Shown here: one piece after another, positions 1 to 10,353 of the stretch | Layout: the number at the start of each line of letters is the position of its first letter | How positions within the stretch are numbered: the stretch's first letter is position 1 | Assembly: GCF_000697965.2 (NCBI RefSeq) | Contig: NZ_CP015881.1 | Location: forward strand, 62,001 to 126,000 | DNA from: Ensifer adhaerens | GTDB taxonomy: Bacteria > Pseudomonadota > Alphaproteobacteria > Rhizobiales > Rhizobiaceae | Reading direction: 5' to 3' | DNA length: 64,000 nt | Made by a program: the position numbers and the translations under genes | Notes under the pieces: generated by a model | Seen by the model: the letters and a program-made list of their open reading frames with translations, nothing else | Database searches by the model: none | What the model was told of the DNA's origin: nothing

Positions 1-1389
<1,389 letters not shown>

Positions 1390-1436
1390 CTCGTTTCCTC
1401 CGTCAGATGCTGCGCGTATCTTAGTTGGTCGTCGGG

Positions 1437-2636
1437 TCAGTCGGGCCAGCGCAGCAGGCCGGCGAAGCGGCGTGCGTTGCGTTCGGCGAGCGACGTGGCG
1501 ATGATCTCGTTCGAGGCTCTCGCCTTGTCGAGCTCCTCGGCGAGGCGGCTGGCGACGATCTTCTCCTGGCCCGGATGCAGGTTACAGGGGTCGAGGTAGA
1601 AGTAATTGTGCTCGGCCTCGTGGTCTCGCACGATGATCGGCGGCGCGCCGCGGGCCAGCGCATCGGCGAGATCCCAGGCGGTGATATGGGCTTCCTGCGG
1701 GTCGATGTTGACGCGCAGCCGGTCGAGCGGGTTGTTGGTCGGGTCGGCCTCGATCACCGGCTTGATGCCGGGACGGCCGTCGAGCGTCTCGCGCCAGAGG
1801 TTCAGGTAACCGGTTTCGCGCTCGCGGATGCCGGCATGGTCGCGGGTTTCCCAGGCTTGAAGTGCCGCCATCACGCCGAGCATGCTTTCCTTGCCCACCT
1901 TCATGCCGCGGCCGATGCCGAGGTTCTGCAGGAAGGTGTTGCGCACCATTTCCTTTTTGCCGGCGACGATGCCGGAGGTCGGGCCGCCCAGAAACTTGTG
2001 GCCGGAATAGAGCACGATGTCGGCGCCCTCATCGAGGAAGATGCGCAGGTCGTATTCGGAAGCGGCGTCGACGATGACCGGCACACCCTTCGAATGGCAG
2101 ACCTCGGCAAATTCCCTGAGGCCGACGAGACCGTATTGCACCACGTGATGCGAGACGACGTAGACGGCGCAAGCGGTGCGCTCGTTGATCGCGCCTTCGA
2201 TATGGTAGCGATAGGCCGACGTCGCCTGGCCGACGATCACCGGCTTGGCGCCGGCAAGCCGGATCGCCTGGTCGACGGGCGCGCCGTAGCTGACCACATG
2301 GCCCATCTGCAGAATGACTTCATTCTTGAGGCCGGTCGTATCCGGCAGGCGCTCGATGGCGGCAAGGTCGCTTCCGGTCATGGTGCCGGCAATGGCGAGG
2401 CTGATGCCGGCGGAGCAGGACGCCGTGATGAAGCCGGCCTCGGCACCCGTCAGCCGAGCAATCACCGGGCTCACCTTGCGCTGCAGGTCGTTGATCTCGA
2501 CGAACTGCGGCAGTATGCCTGTCATGGCCGCGATCGCTTCCGGGACCACGATCGATGCGCCGAGGCTGGTCATCGTGCCGGAGACGTTGATAACGGGACG
2601 AAGTCCGAGAGCTTCGCGAATGTCACGGTCAGGCAT
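1437..2636 (-). CDS. SelA/DgaE-like PLP-dependent enzyme
   Basis: A 399-residue fold-type I PLP enzyme of the group that includes selenocysteine synthase SelA and D-glucosaminate-6-phosphate ammonia-lyase DgaE. The PLP lysine is expected in [12 protein letters not shown], and the Asp of [10 protein letters not shown] would contact the cofactor nitrogen. The start at 2636 is preferred over ATG 2648 because GGAG lies six bases before it. It is not the true selA, which is at 46605-47981. Its neighbours are an amidohydrolase and a RidA protein, a set typical of cog3964 clusters. Inference: it eliminates ammonia or another leaving group from an amino acid or amino sugar released by the amidohydrolase, giving an enamine/imine that RidA would hydrolyse. 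The exact substrate cannot be read from the sequence. Confidence 0.85.
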   Translation of the reverse strand: MPDRDIREALGLRPVINVSGTMTSLGASIVVPEAIAAMTGILPQFVEINDLQRKVSPVIARLTGAEAGFITASCSAGISLAIAGTMTGSDLAAIERLPDTTGLKNEVILQMGHVVSYGAPVDQAIRLAGAKPVIVGQATSAYRYHIEGAINERTACAVYVVSHHVVQYGLVGLREFAEVCHSKGVPVIVDAASEYDLRIFLDEGADIVLYSGHKFLGGPTSGIVAGKKEMVRNTFLQNLGIGRGMKVGKESMLGVMAALQAWETRDHAGIRERETGYLNLWRETLDGRPGIKPVIEADPTNNPLDRLRVNIDPQEAHITAWDLADALARGAPPIIVRDHEAEHNYFYLDPCNLHPGQEKIVASRLAEELDKARASNEIIATSLAERNARRFAGLLRWPD

Positions 2637-2672
2637 AGTGGTCTCCATATGATTTTCTGGCGGTCGAAGCGG

Positions 2673-2720
2673 GTAGACTATTCCGTCTTCGCGGAATATC
2701 TACCATAGTAATGAAGTATG
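2673..2720. promoter_or_regulatory. Candidate IclR operator between divergent genes
   Basis: The 190-bp gap between the SelA-like gene and the IclR gene holds a dyad. TATTCCG (2679-2685) and CGGAATA (2692-2698) are separated by six bases, flanked by GTAGA (2673-2677) and TCTAC (2699-2703). Next to it is CCATAGTAATG (2703-2713). The same CCATAGT(A/T)ATG string and TATTCC/GGAATAT half-sites recur before the binding-protein gene at 8884-8925. Control by the adjacent IclR protein is an inference. Confidence 0.5.
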
Positions 2721-2826
2721 AGTGAGGCTTTGCGCTATCTGACGCGGCCGCCATCGGCGGCGCGGCGGCAGCGGAAGCCGAGATTTTACCGGCAGCACGC
2801 CCTTCGAGCGGTGCAGGAGTGAAGCA

Positions 2827-3645
2827 GTGGACAAGACGATGACCGGCGTCGAGCCGACCGACGATATGGAAACGACCGGCAAGCCGCGCCGCTCGCGCGT
2901 GAGCGGCATGGATCGCGCCTTGCAGGTGCTCGATTTCCTTTATGAGACGGGTTCCCCGAGTGGCGTCTACGCGATTGCCAAGGCTGTCGGCGCGCCGCTG
3001 TCGACCGCTTATGTCATCGTCGACGACATGGTCGAAAAGAACCTGCTTAGCCGCGATGCCGATGGGCTCGTCTGGCTCGGCGACCGGCTCTATCACTATG
3101 GCCTTGCCTATGCCCGCTCGCTCGATTTCCTCGGCGTCGCCACCCGCGAGATGCACGACCTCGGCCGTGAAGTTGCCGAGACGATCCAGCTTTGCGGCCG
3201 CGACGGCGACTACATGCAGGTGCTCGCCATGGCCGATGGTCCCGGCCATTTCCAGGTGACCTCGCGCGTCGGTACCCGCGTGCCGCTCAACTGGACGGCG
3301 TCGGGCCGTCTTCTGGTGGGGCATCTGCCCGCCGACGAACGGCTGGAGCTGTTCCGCCGCTGCGCACGAACCTCGCCGACCGGCCGCGCCGATATCGATC
3401 CGGCCGCGCTCTCCGCCCAGGCTGAAAGCGCGCTTTCCGCAAGGCTGTCGATCCAGGCGGGCGAATCCGACTATGCCGTCGCCTGCGTCGCAGCCCCGAT
3501 CCTCGACGATAAGGGCAATTGCGCTGCCACGATCTCGATCGTCCTGCCCGAGCAGAAAATCCTCGACGACCGGGCGTTCTACGCCGATCACGTCAGGGTT
3601 TCCGCCGAGCGGATCGAAAAAATGATGGGCTGGCGCAGCCACTGA
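2827..3645 (+). CDS. IclR-family transcriptional regulator
   Basis: A 272-residue regulator with an N-terminal winged helix-turn-helix (about residues 20-85, with SGVYAIAKAVGAPLSTAYVI) and a C-terminal IclR effector domain. GTG 2827 is taken as the start because AGGAG at 2815-2819 sits seven bases before it; ATG 2839 is a weaker choice. It is divergent from the SelA-like/ATPase operon and convergent with the RidA gene, placing it between two operons that look functionally linked. It most likely controls both in response to the transported substrate or a breakdown product. Confidence 0.9.
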   Translation: MDKTMTGVEPTDDMETTGKPRRSRVSGMDRALQVLDFLYETGSPSGVYAIAKAVGAPLSTAYVIVDDMVEKNLLSRDADGLVWLGDRLYHYGLAYARSLDFLGVATREMHDLGREVAETIQLCGRDGDYMQVLAMADGPGHFQVTSRVGTRVPLNWTASGRLLVGHLPADERLELFRRCARTSPTGRADIDPAALSAQAESALSARLSIQAGESDYAVACVAAPILDDKGNCAATISIVLPEQKILDDRAFYADHVRVSAERIEKMMGWRSH

Positions 3646-3660
3646 TCCGACCTCCCGTCG

Positions 3661-4176
3661 TCACTCGTGCAGAGCGACGATCGCCTCGATCTCGACGGTG
3701 ATGTTGCCGGGTAACGACCCGAAACCCACCGCCGAGCGCGCATGGCTGCCGGCCGCTCCAAAAACGTCCATCATCAGGTCCGAGCAGCCGTTGATGACGC
3801 GCGGATGTTCGGCAAAATCCGGAACGGCATTGACCATGCCCAGGATCTTGACGATGCGCTTGACCTTTCCGAGGTCTCCGAGCGCATCATGCATGACCGC
3901 AAGCAGGTTGATGCCGGTTAACCGTGCGTGGTCATAGGCGCTGTCGATGTCGACATCGCCGCCGACCTTGCCGGCGTAGAGATGACCGTCGGGCTCGCGT
4001 GGGCCCTGGCCGGAGAGATACAGGATGTTGCCTTCGCGCACATGCGTCACGAAATTGGCGATCGGCGGTGGCGCAGGCGGCAGGTTGATGCCGAGGGCCT
4101 GAAGGCGTTCGTAGGGTGAGACAGCGACGGGGCTGTCGTTTTTCGGGTCCATACTGTTCACGCGTTGTCCTGTCAT
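3661..4176 (-). CDS. RidA (YjgF/YER057c/UK114) family protein
   Basis: A 171-residue RidA-like protein, longer than the usual 125-130 because of an N-terminal extension. The family core starts near LPPAPPPIANFVTHVREGNILYLSGQGP and ends with VGFGSLPGNITVEIEAIVAL. RidA proteins hydrolyse reactive enamine/imine intermediates made by PLP enzymes. The usual catalytic arginine after the C-terminal SARSAVG-type segment is present only as HARSAVGF, so RidA-type deaminase activity is not certain. The start could be ATG 4176 or ATG 4152. It lies 22 bp after the amidohydrolase stop and is the last gene of the operon beginning at 8869. Confidence 0.85.
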   Translation of the reverse strand: MTGQRVNSMDPKNDSPVAVSPYERLQALGINLPPAPPPIANFVTHVREGNILYLSGQGPREPDGHLYAGKVGGDVDIDSAYDHARLTGINLLAVMHDALGDLGKVKRIVKILGMVNAVPDFAEHPRVINGCSDLMMDVFGAAGSHARSAVGFGSLPGNITVEIEAIVALHE

Positions 4177-4198
4177 TTCTGTATTCTGTCGCCCTGGC

Positions 4199-5410
4199 TT
4201 AGCGGTAGCTGAAGCCGTGGCTGTGGTCCGGGCACTCGATATGCTGCGGCTGGTAACGATTGGCGGCAACCACGTGGGTGCCCATGACCGCGTAGCGCGG
4301 CTCGAAGAGGCGGTTGAGGTGCGCTTCGGCGCCGAGTGAATCGAAGACCCGAAGCTCGCTATCGACGAGGTCGAAGAGGGTGAATTCGGCGCGGGCGCCG
4401 ACGGTAAGCAGATTGTCCATCGGCAGGCGGATGACCGAGGCGGGCGCTTGGGTCACGGCCTCGACCACCTTTTCGAAAGGCATGCCGACGCTCAAGAGCT
4501 TCGACATGGTGGTGCCCAGGTCCCAGACGGACTGGTTCATGCTGCGCAGGTGCACGTCGGTGGAGATCGAGAAGGGGAGCAGACCGCGGGCGATCGCCAC
4601 TTCCGCCACGCGGAAGGAGAACGAGGCGCCGCCGTGGCCGATGTCGAGGCGGATGCCTTCGCCGGCGCAGCGTTCGGCAAGCTCAAACAGGTCCTCGTCC
4701 TCGATGATGCTGGAACCGGCCTTGCCGTTGAAGCAATGGGTGACGATGTCGCCGGGCCCGAGGATTTCCAGAACCTCGTCATAGAGCGCCGGCGGCTCGC
4801 CGACATGCACCATGACAGGGATCTTCAGGATTTTGGCGATCTTCTTGCCGAGCTTCACCGGCGTCACGCCCCAGGAACCGGTGATGACGTGGCTGGCGCG
4901 CACCTTCAGGCCGACGATGTGCTCGCGGTTTTCCTGGTAGCAGGCGATGATACGGTCGATGTCGATCGAGCGGATGTCGGAGAGTTCGCTGACGCGGTTG
5001 CAGGCGACAAGCCCGATCGAGCCGAGATTGAGGAACGCCTTGATGCGCTCGCGCGACGGCTCGATGATGTATTCGCGAAAGCCGTGGAAATTGGCTTCAC
5101 CGGCCGAACCCGCGTCGACGATCGTGGTGACGCCGCGCTCCATGCCGCAAAGCTGCGGGCGCACAGAAATGTCGGTGCCGCCGTGCCAGACGTGGGCGTG
5201 CAGGTCGATCCAGCCGGGCGAGATCCAGGCGCCCTTGCCCTCTATGCGACGCACGTCGCCTGATGCCTCCAGGTTCGGGCCGAGGGCTGCGATGCGGCCT
5301 TCGTCGTCGACGAGGATGTCGGTGGTTTCAGCCGGCGCGGCCATGCCGAAGGCGACGGGCTTCACCTGCCGGATCAGCACCGGACCGGCGTTCGATGTTG
5401 CGGTCGTCAT
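4199..5410 (-). CDS. Amidohydrolase/deacetylase family metallohydrolase (cog3964 type)
   Basis: A 403-residue amidohydrolase-superfamily enzyme. Metal ligands can be followed: HAHVWHGG (HxH) after the first strand, the likely carboxylated lysine in VGLKVRAS, the histidines of MVHVGEP and VTHCFNG, and the aspartate of ISTDVH. The order and spacing resemble the cog3964 group, long misannotated as dihydroorotase. Studied members of that group hydrolyse acyl esters or amides of (R)-hydroxy or D-amino acids. It is three bases downstream of the permease gene and upstream of the RidA gene, so the enzyme probably deacylates the imported compound in the cytoplasm. No signal peptide is seen. Confidence 0.88.
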   Translation of the reverse strand: MTTATSNAGPVLIRQVKPVAFGMAAPAETTDILVDDEGRIAALGPNLEASGDVRRIEGKGAWISPGWIDLHAHVWHGGTDISVRPQLCGMERGVTTIVDAGSAGEANFHGFREYIIEPSRERIKAFLNLGSIGLVACNRVSELSDIRSIDIDRIIACYQENREHIVGLKVRASHVITGSWGVTPVKLGKKIAKILKIPVMVHVGEPPALYDEVLEILGPGDIVTHCFNGKAGSSIIEDEDLFELAERCAGEGIRLDIGHGGASFSFRVAEVAIARGLLPFSISTDVHLRSMNQSVWDLGTTMSKLLSVGMPFEKVVEAVTQAPASVIRLPMDNLLTVGARAEFTLFDLVDSELRVFDSLGAEAHLNRLFEPRYAVMGTHVVAANRYQPQHIECPDHSHGFSYR

Positions 5411-5413
5411 GAC

Positions 5414-6283
5414 TTACAGGTCCTTTCTGAGGCGGGGATCGAGCATATCGCGCAGGCCGTCACCGACCATCTGCAGCGACAAGACCGAAAGCACGATGGC
5501 GATGCCGGGGAAGAGCGTTACCCAGTCGGCCTGGCCGATATATTGACGCCCCGAGGCGATCATCGTGCCCCAGGTCGGGATTTCCGGGCTGACGCCGACG
5601 CCGAGGAAGGAAAGCCCGGCTTCGGCAAGCATCGCATGGGCGAAGAGGAAGGTGCCCTGCACGAGGACGGGCGAAAGCAGATTGCGCAGCACGTGACGCG
5701 TCATGATGTGTGGCGTCGAGATCCCGAGCGCGCGGGCCGCCTCGACATAAGGAAGCTCGCGGATGACCAGTGTCGAGGCGCGCACCACGCGGGCGAGCCG
5801 CGGCGCATAGACGATGCTGAGCGCGATGATGACGGTCGTCAGCGAGGGGCCCAAGGCCGCGACCAGCGCGATCGCAAGCAGGATGTCCGGGAAGGCCATC
5901 ATCGCGTCGATGACGCGGGCGATCGGCGTGTCGAGCTTCGGAAAGAAGCCGGCGAGCAGACCGAGCACGACGCCGATCACGGTTGCAAGCGTGACGACCG
6001 CCGCACCGACAAGCAGCGACAATCGGCCGGCATAGATGGTGCGGGAGAAGACATCGCGGCCGAACTCGTCGGTGCCGAAGAACCATTGCAGGCTCGGCGG
6101 CTGCAGCCGGTTGACGATCGACAGCTTGCCGGGCGCATAGGGTGCGATCAGCGGCGCGAAGACGGCAAGCAGCACGAAGACGGTGAGCACGATCAGGCCG
6201 AAGGCAACGGTTTTGCGCTTCAACAGCCGGCGGACGAACTTGCGGCCTTCGCTCTCGGTGGGGGCAGATACGGTGATAGACAT
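5414..6283 (-). CDS. ABC transporter permease, DppC/OppC type
   Basis: A 289-residue inner-membrane permease. It has an N-terminal OppC-N segment with the first membrane helix (TVAFGLIVLTVFVLLAVFAP), the motif GTDEFGRDVFSR, and a binding-protein-dependent transport domain with the EAA-type loop EAARALGISTPHIMTRHVLRN. It pairs with the DppB-type permease upstream; their genes overlap by one base (TGATG), suggesting translational coupling. The amidohydrolase follows after three bases. Import of a peptide-like or acylated amino acid substrate is inferred from context. Confidence 0.93.
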   Translation of the reverse strand: MSITVSAPTESEGRKFVRRLLKRKTVAFGLIVLTVFVLLAVFAPLIAPYAPGKLSIVNRLQPPSLQWFFGTDEFGRDVFSRTIYAGRLSLLVGAAVVTLATVIGVVLGLLAGFFPKLDTPIARVIDAMMAFPDILLAIALVAALGPSLTTVIIALSIVYAPRLARVVRASTLVIRELPYVEAARALGISTPHIMTRHVLRNLLSPVLVQGTFLFAHAMLAEAGLSFLGVGVSPEIPTWGTMIASGRQYIGQADWVTLFPGIAIVLSVLSLQMVGDGLRDMLDPRLRKDL

Positions 6284-7224
6284 CAGTAGCGCACCCTTGG
6301 ATCAACGAGGAGATAGAGCATGTCGATCACGAAATTGATCAGCACGTAGAGCGCGGCAATGACGAGCAGCGCGCCCTGGATGACGGGATAGTCGCGGCGA
6401 AGCACGGCGGAGACGACGAGATTGCCGACGCCGGGCAGGCCAAAGACGGTTTCCGTGACAACCGCACCCGAGATCAGCACGGCGGCGGTGAGGCCAATGA
6501 TCGTCAGGATCGGGATCAGCGCGTTTTTCAGTGCGTGCTTCATCACCACCTTGCGTTCGCCGAGGCCTTTGGCGCGGGCGGTGCGGATGAAATCGTCGCC
6601 GAGCACGTCGAGCATCGATGCACGGGTAAAGCGCAGGATCAGCGCCGAGGAGACGACGCCGAGCGCGATCGCCGGCAAGGTCAGGTGATACATGCGCTCG
6701 GTGAAGGAGGATCCGGGGCCGCCATAGCCGGAGACCGGGAACCAGCCGAAACGCACGGCAAAGACCTGGATCAGGATCAGGCCAAGCCAGAAACTCGGTA
6801 TGCTGGCGGCGAGCATGGCAAGCGTTGTTGCCGCCTGGTCGACGAAGGAGCCGCGCCTGTAGGCGGCATAGATGCCGATCGGCAGCGCGATGGCGCAGGC
6901 GATGACGATTGAGAACAGGGTCAGGAAGAAGGTCGGCTCGGCACGCTCCGCCAGTGCTGACGTGACCGGCTGGTTGAGGAAGATCGACTGGCCGAGATCG
7001 CCCTGCAGCAGTTGTCCGATATAGTAAACATATTGCAGGCCGAGCGACTGGTCGAGGCCAAGCCGGCTGCGCAGCGCCGTAATGTCTTCCTGGGTTGCTT
7101 CCGGACCGAGCATGACGGCGGCGGGATCGCCGGGCGTCACGCGGACGATGACGAAGACGATCGTGACGACAATCGCCATGACGACGATCATGCCCATCAG
7201 CCGTTGGAAGATGTAGCGTAACAT
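6283..7224 (-). CDS. ABC transporter permease, DppB/OppB type
   Basis: A 313-residue inner-membrane permease that starts with MLRYIFQRL, the standard DppB beginning. ATG 7224 is chosen because GAGG lies five bases upstream, whereas the longer reading adds an atypical charged leader. Family marks include VRVTPGDPAAVMLG near the N-terminus, the EAA-type loop TARAKGLGERKVVMKHALKNALIP, and GAVVTETVFGLPGVGNL near the end. It forms the transmembrane pore with the product of the overlapping downstream gene. Confidence 0.93.
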   Translation of the reverse strand: MLRYIFQRLMGMIVVMAIVVTIVFVIVRVTPGDPAAVMLGPEATQEDITALRSRLGLDQSLGLQYVYYIGQLLQGDLGQSIFLNQPVTSALAERAEPTFFLTLFSIVIACAIALPIGIYAAYRRGSFVDQAATTLAMLAASIPSFWLGLILIQVFAVRFGWFPVSGYGGPGSSFTERMYHLTLPAIALGVVSSALILRFTRASMLDVLGDDFIRTARAKGLGERKVVMKHALKNALIPILTIIGLTAAVLISGAVVTETVFGLPGVGNLVVSAVLRRDYPVIQGALLVIAALYVLINFVIDMLYLLVDPRVRY

Positions 7225-7339
7225 GGTGGCCTCGAACCTTTCCTGTGCGCTCCGCCGCAAGGGTGGAGTGACGCGCCCCTTCGAGCGGGCGCCAGGCGCA
7301 TGGCCCGGCTGCCCGCCGAAGTCCCTTGGGAGGGGGAGC

Positions 7340-8869
7340 TTACTTCTTGATCGAAGCGTTCCAGAAGTACGGCCACGGGGCCGGCGAGACGCCGTCGAGC
7401 GACTTCGACTTCGCCGAAAGCGCGTTGAAGTCGCCGATCTTGATGAATGGCACTTCCTCGAAGATCACCTTCTGCACGTCTGCCCACAGCGCCACGCGCT
7501 TGGCCGAGTCGGATTCGGCGTTGAAGGCATCGACCGCCTTGGCGCGCGCCGGCGTATCCCAGTTGCCGGGCGCCTTGGTCGACATCATGCCGATGAGGGC
7601 CGGTTCCGGCAGGAAGGGGCTGTGGGTGATGTAGATGTCCCAGAGCGTCGGGTCGGCACGGCGCTGGGTCAGCGTCGCCCAGTCGACCACCTGCAGATCG
7701 ACGGTAAAGCCGGCGAGCTTCAGATACTCGGCCGCGACCTGCGCCATCTTGTAATGGAACTCATACTGGCGGCTCGTCAGGATGCGCAGCGGCTCACCCT
7801 TGTAGCCGGCGGCCTTCAGGAGTTCGCCAGCCTTTTCCGCATCGGCGATGTTGTAGGCGCCTTCGGTGCCGGCATCGGTCCGCCAGGTAAACTGCGACGG
7901 GTAGAGAGCGGCGTCGAGCGCATAGAAGTCTGTGGTGCCGAAGGCTGCCGCCATCATGTCTTCCATGCTGAGCGAAGCGCGGATCGCCTTGCGCAGGTCG
8001 AGGTTCTTGGTCATGCCGTTGCCGGAGTTCAAGACGAAGACAGGCCAGCCGAAGGGCTGCAGCATGACGGGTTCGGAAGCGCTCGAACCCTTGACGCGTT
8101 CGAAGGATTCGACCGGCAGAGAATCGACATAGTCATACTGGCCGGAAACGGCCGCTTCGACGCGGGTGTTCGGGTCCGGAACCGGCACGAAGCGGATTTC
8201 GTCGGCATATTGGTGGCGGACGCCGCCATAGCCGTTGGCTTCGCCTTCCGGCGATTTGTAGGCATCGTAGCGGGTGAGCTGGATGTACTGGTCCGCCTTG
8301 CGTTCCTTCAGCTGGTAGGGGCCGGTGCCGACGAAATCAGTCATCGGCTCGGCCTGCTTTTCGGAAGGAAGCACGATCGCCGCGGAGTTGTTGAAGGCGA
8401 GCAGCGAAACGAGCGGCGCGTAAGGGGTGGTGAGCGAGATCTTCACCGTCAGCGGGTCGATCGCTTCGATGCCGGAAATCGTCGTTGCCGTCTGCTTGCC
8501 GCGCGAGGCGACCTTGGTCCAGCGCTCGAGCGAGGCGACGACGTCCTTCGAGTCGAGATCGGTGCCGTCGTGGAACTTGACGCCCGAGCGCAGCTTGATC
8601 GTGTAGGTCTTGCCGTCGGCGCTGATCTCCGGAAGTGCTGCCGCCAGAAGCGGGGTCGGCTTCCAGTCCTTGTCGAAGGTGTAGAGCGTCTCGAAGATGT
8701 GTTGCGAGACTATGCCGACGAGGTCGGCCGTCGATGCCATCGGGTCGAGGGTCGGCGGCTCACCGACCGTCGCGACGTTGATCACGCCGCCCTTTTCCTG
8801 CGCAAAGGCGAGAGTTGCCGATGCCACCAATGCGGTTCCAATAAGCAATGCGAGTTTAGTCGATTTCAT
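7340..8869 (-). CDS. ABC transporter substrate-binding protein, family 5 (DppA/OppA type)
   Basis: A 509-residue periplasmic binding protein. A Sec signal peptide (KSTKLALLIGTALVASATLAFA) precedes a family 5 domain with GEPPTLDPMAS, then LRSGVKFHDGTDLDSKDVVASLERW, the usual 'vkFHDG' landmark. It is the first gene of the operon that continues with two permeases, the amidohydrolase and the RidA protein. A 115-bp gap separates it from the permease gene, allowing extra mRNA for the binding protein, as is common. Members bind oligopeptides, but many rhizobial ones bind opines, glycosides or modified amino acids. Confidence 0.93.
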   Translation of the reverse strand: MKSTKLALLIGTALVASATLAFAQEKGGVINVATVGEPPTLDPMASTADLVGIVSQHIFETLYTFDKDWKPTPLLAAALPEISADGKTYTIKLRSGVKFHDGTDLDSKDVVASLERWTKVASRGKQTATTISGIEAIDPLTVKISLTTPYAPLVSLLAFNNSAAIVLPSEKQAEPMTDFVGTGPYQLKERKADQYIQLTRYDAYKSPEGEANGYGGVRHQYADEIRFVPVPDPNTRVEAAVSGQYDYVDSLPVESFERVKGSSASEPVMLQPFGWPVFVLNSGNGMTKNLDLRKAIRASLSMEDMMAAAFGTTDFYALDAALYPSQFTWRTDAGTEGAYNIADAEKAGELLKAAGYKGEPLRILTSRQYEFHYKMAQVAAEYLKLAGFTVDLQVVDWATLTQRRADPTLWDIYITHSPFLPEPALIGMMSTKAPGNWDTPARAKAVDAFNAESDSAKRVALWADVQKVIFEEVPFIKIGDFNALSAKSKSLDGVSPAPWPYFWNASIKK

Positions 8870-8883
8870 ATTTGCTCCTCCTC

Positions 8884-8925
8884 ATATTCCATAGTTATGC
8901 TATGTCGTTCTTTATTTTGGAATAT
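8884..8925. promoter_or_regulatory. Candidate operator upstream of the binding-protein operon
   Basis: ATATTCC (8884-8890) and GGAATAT (8919-8925) face each other. Between them, CCATAGTTATG (8889-8899) begins a short dyad CATAG-N5-CTATG (8890-8904). These are the same words as in the IclR-side intergenic region (2673-2720). The site lies just upstream of the binding-protein start and before the divergent racemase gene, so it could control both. Control by the IclR protein is inferred. Confidence 0.45.
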
Positions 8926-9091
8926 AAAAAGGCACGAAGCCGGAAATGTCAACCGGCTGTCGTCGTCTTGTCACAACCGCCGGCAGCGGCGGGCCGGAAC
9001 CCTTGTCCTGGAGGGTGCATAAGTGGGCGGGAGCTATCGCGAAGGCGCGGGATTTGTTAGCCCGGAGTCCGGATTGAAAAGGGAGAAGAGA

Positions 9092-9790
9092 ATGAAGGTC
9101 ATCGGCCTGATCGGCGGCATGAGCTGGGAGAGCTCGGCGGAGTATTACCGCATCATCAACGAGACGGTTCGCGCGCGCCTCGGCGGCGTGCACTCGGCGA
9201 AATCGCTGATGTGGTCGATGGACTTCGGCGAGATCGAGCGCCTGCAGCATCACGGCGACTGGCCGGCCCTGACGGGAGAGATGATCGCCGCAGCGCGACG
9301 TCTCGAGGCAGGCGGCGCCGATTTCCTGATGATCTGCACCAACACCATGCACAAGATGGCGGCGGACGTTTCGGCAGCCGTCTCCATTCCGCTGCTGCAT
9401 ATCGCCGACCCGACGGCGGAGAAGATCAAGGCGGCGGGCCTTCGCAAAGTCGGCCTGCTCGGAACGGCCTTCACCATGGAACAGGACTTCTACAAAGGTC
9501 GCTTGGCGGAAAAATTCGGTCTCGATGTGCTGGTGCCGGAGGCGGAAGACCGGGCGAAGGTGCACGAGATCATCTACCGCGAACTCGTTGCCGGTATCGT
9601 CAAAGACAGCTCGCGCGACGCCTATCGCGCCATCATCGCGCGGCTTGTCGATGCGGGCGCGGAAGCGATCATCATGGGCTGCACCGAGATCATGCTTTTG
9701 ATTTCACAGGCTGATAGCCCGGTCCCGGTGTTCGATACGACCGAGATCCACGCGCTTGCTGCGGTCGACCTCGCGCTCGGGGACGCCTGA
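9092..9790 (+). CDS. Aspartate/glutamate racemase family protein
   Basis: A 232-residue cofactor-independent Asp/Glu racemase-family enzyme. The start at 9092 follows GGGAGAAGAG. The N-terminus KVIGLIGGMSWESSAEYY is the YgeA/RacD signature. The two catalytic cysteines are in CTNTMHK (first half) and GCTEI (second half). Family members interconvert D- and L-aspartate, glutamate or related amino acids. It is divergent from the binding-protein operon and shares its promoter region, so it may convert the D-amino acid released by the amidohydrolase, or feed the PLP enzyme. That link is inferred. Confidence 0.9.
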   Translation: MKVIGLIGGMSWESSAEYYRIINETVRARLGGVHSAKSLMWSMDFGEIERLQHHGDWPALTGEMIAAARRLEAGGADFLMICTNTMHKMAADVSAAVSIPLLHIADPTAEKIKAAGLRKVGLLGTAFTMEQDFYKGRLAEKFGLDVLVPEAEDRAKVHEIIYRELVAGIVKDSSRDAYRAIIARLVDAGAEAIIMGCTEIMLLISQADSPVPVFDTTEIHALAAVDLALGDA

Positions 9791-9818
9791 CCACGGCCGA
9801 CTGGCCGTCGGCCGTGGT
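9790..9818. terminator. Hairpin between convergent genes, probable terminator
   Basis: A perfect 12-bp inverted repeat, ACCACGGCCGAC (9790-9801) and GTCGGCCGTGGT (9807-9818), with a five-base loop. It begins on the last base of the racemase stop codon and lies before the converging small gene. No T-run follows, so it may act as a weak or bidirectional terminator or protect 3' ends. Confidence 0.55.
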
Positions 9819-9826
9819 TGCAAGGG

Positions 9827-10120
9827 CTAGTGCAAGGTGAATTCCCGGGGTTCGCCCGGAAACAGGCTGAGAAGTGCTATGCCCTGCTGCAAAAGCAGTT
9901 CGGCGGCTGGCAAGTCGCCGACCACCAGGTCGTCCGCACAGCCGATGATGATGTTGGCGAGGCTGATCGAGTTCTCGGCGAACCGGTCGTCGCCGATCTC
10001 GTAGGCCTTCTCGGCCGTTGCCTCGAGCGCTTCCGCTACCAGCGCCATCATGTTCGAGCGTTCATCCAGCGTCATGGCATCCAGTGTCTTGGCGTCGGGA
10101 GTTTTGGCAGTTGTCTGCAT
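9827..10120 (-). CDS. Hypothetical protein, 97 residues
   Basis: I do not recognise this family. The ATG at 10120 is preceded by GGGAAGG at good spacing, which supports translation. The protein is mostly helical in appearance and acidic: a polar N-terminus (residues 1-25), then an alanine- and glutamate-rich helix, a hydrophobic stretch ISLANIIIGCADDLVVGDL, and LLLQQGIALLSLFPG near the end. There is no signal peptide. It is convergent with the racemase gene and apparently monocistronic. Confidence 0.6.
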   Translation of the reverse strand: MQTTAKTPDAKTLDAMTLDERSNMMALVAEALEATAEKAYEIGDDRFAENSISLANIIIGCADDLVVGDLPAAELLLQQGIALLSLFPGEPREFTLH

Positions 10121-10353
10121 GATTACCTTCCCTATTGTTCAAGCCGAAATGGCCGCGCCGGCCGAAGCCGGGGGAAAAGTCTACGACTGGGGTGAGTCCA
10201 GGAGGGGAGCCGGCGTCGAACGCGGCTTCTCCAATAAGATCGTGCGTTGCGGCGCGATATGCAAGGAATGGCTACTATGCGGCCAGCGCATGGGTCCGCG
10301 GAGGGCGGCCGCCGGGGTAGCACGTCAAGGGAGCCCGTTGACCGCCGGATGCG

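Noticed and set aside
10132-10323. Short frames on both strands between the 97-residue protein and the LysR gene.
   Set aside because: Arg/Pro-rich with no start signal; nothing supports them as genes.
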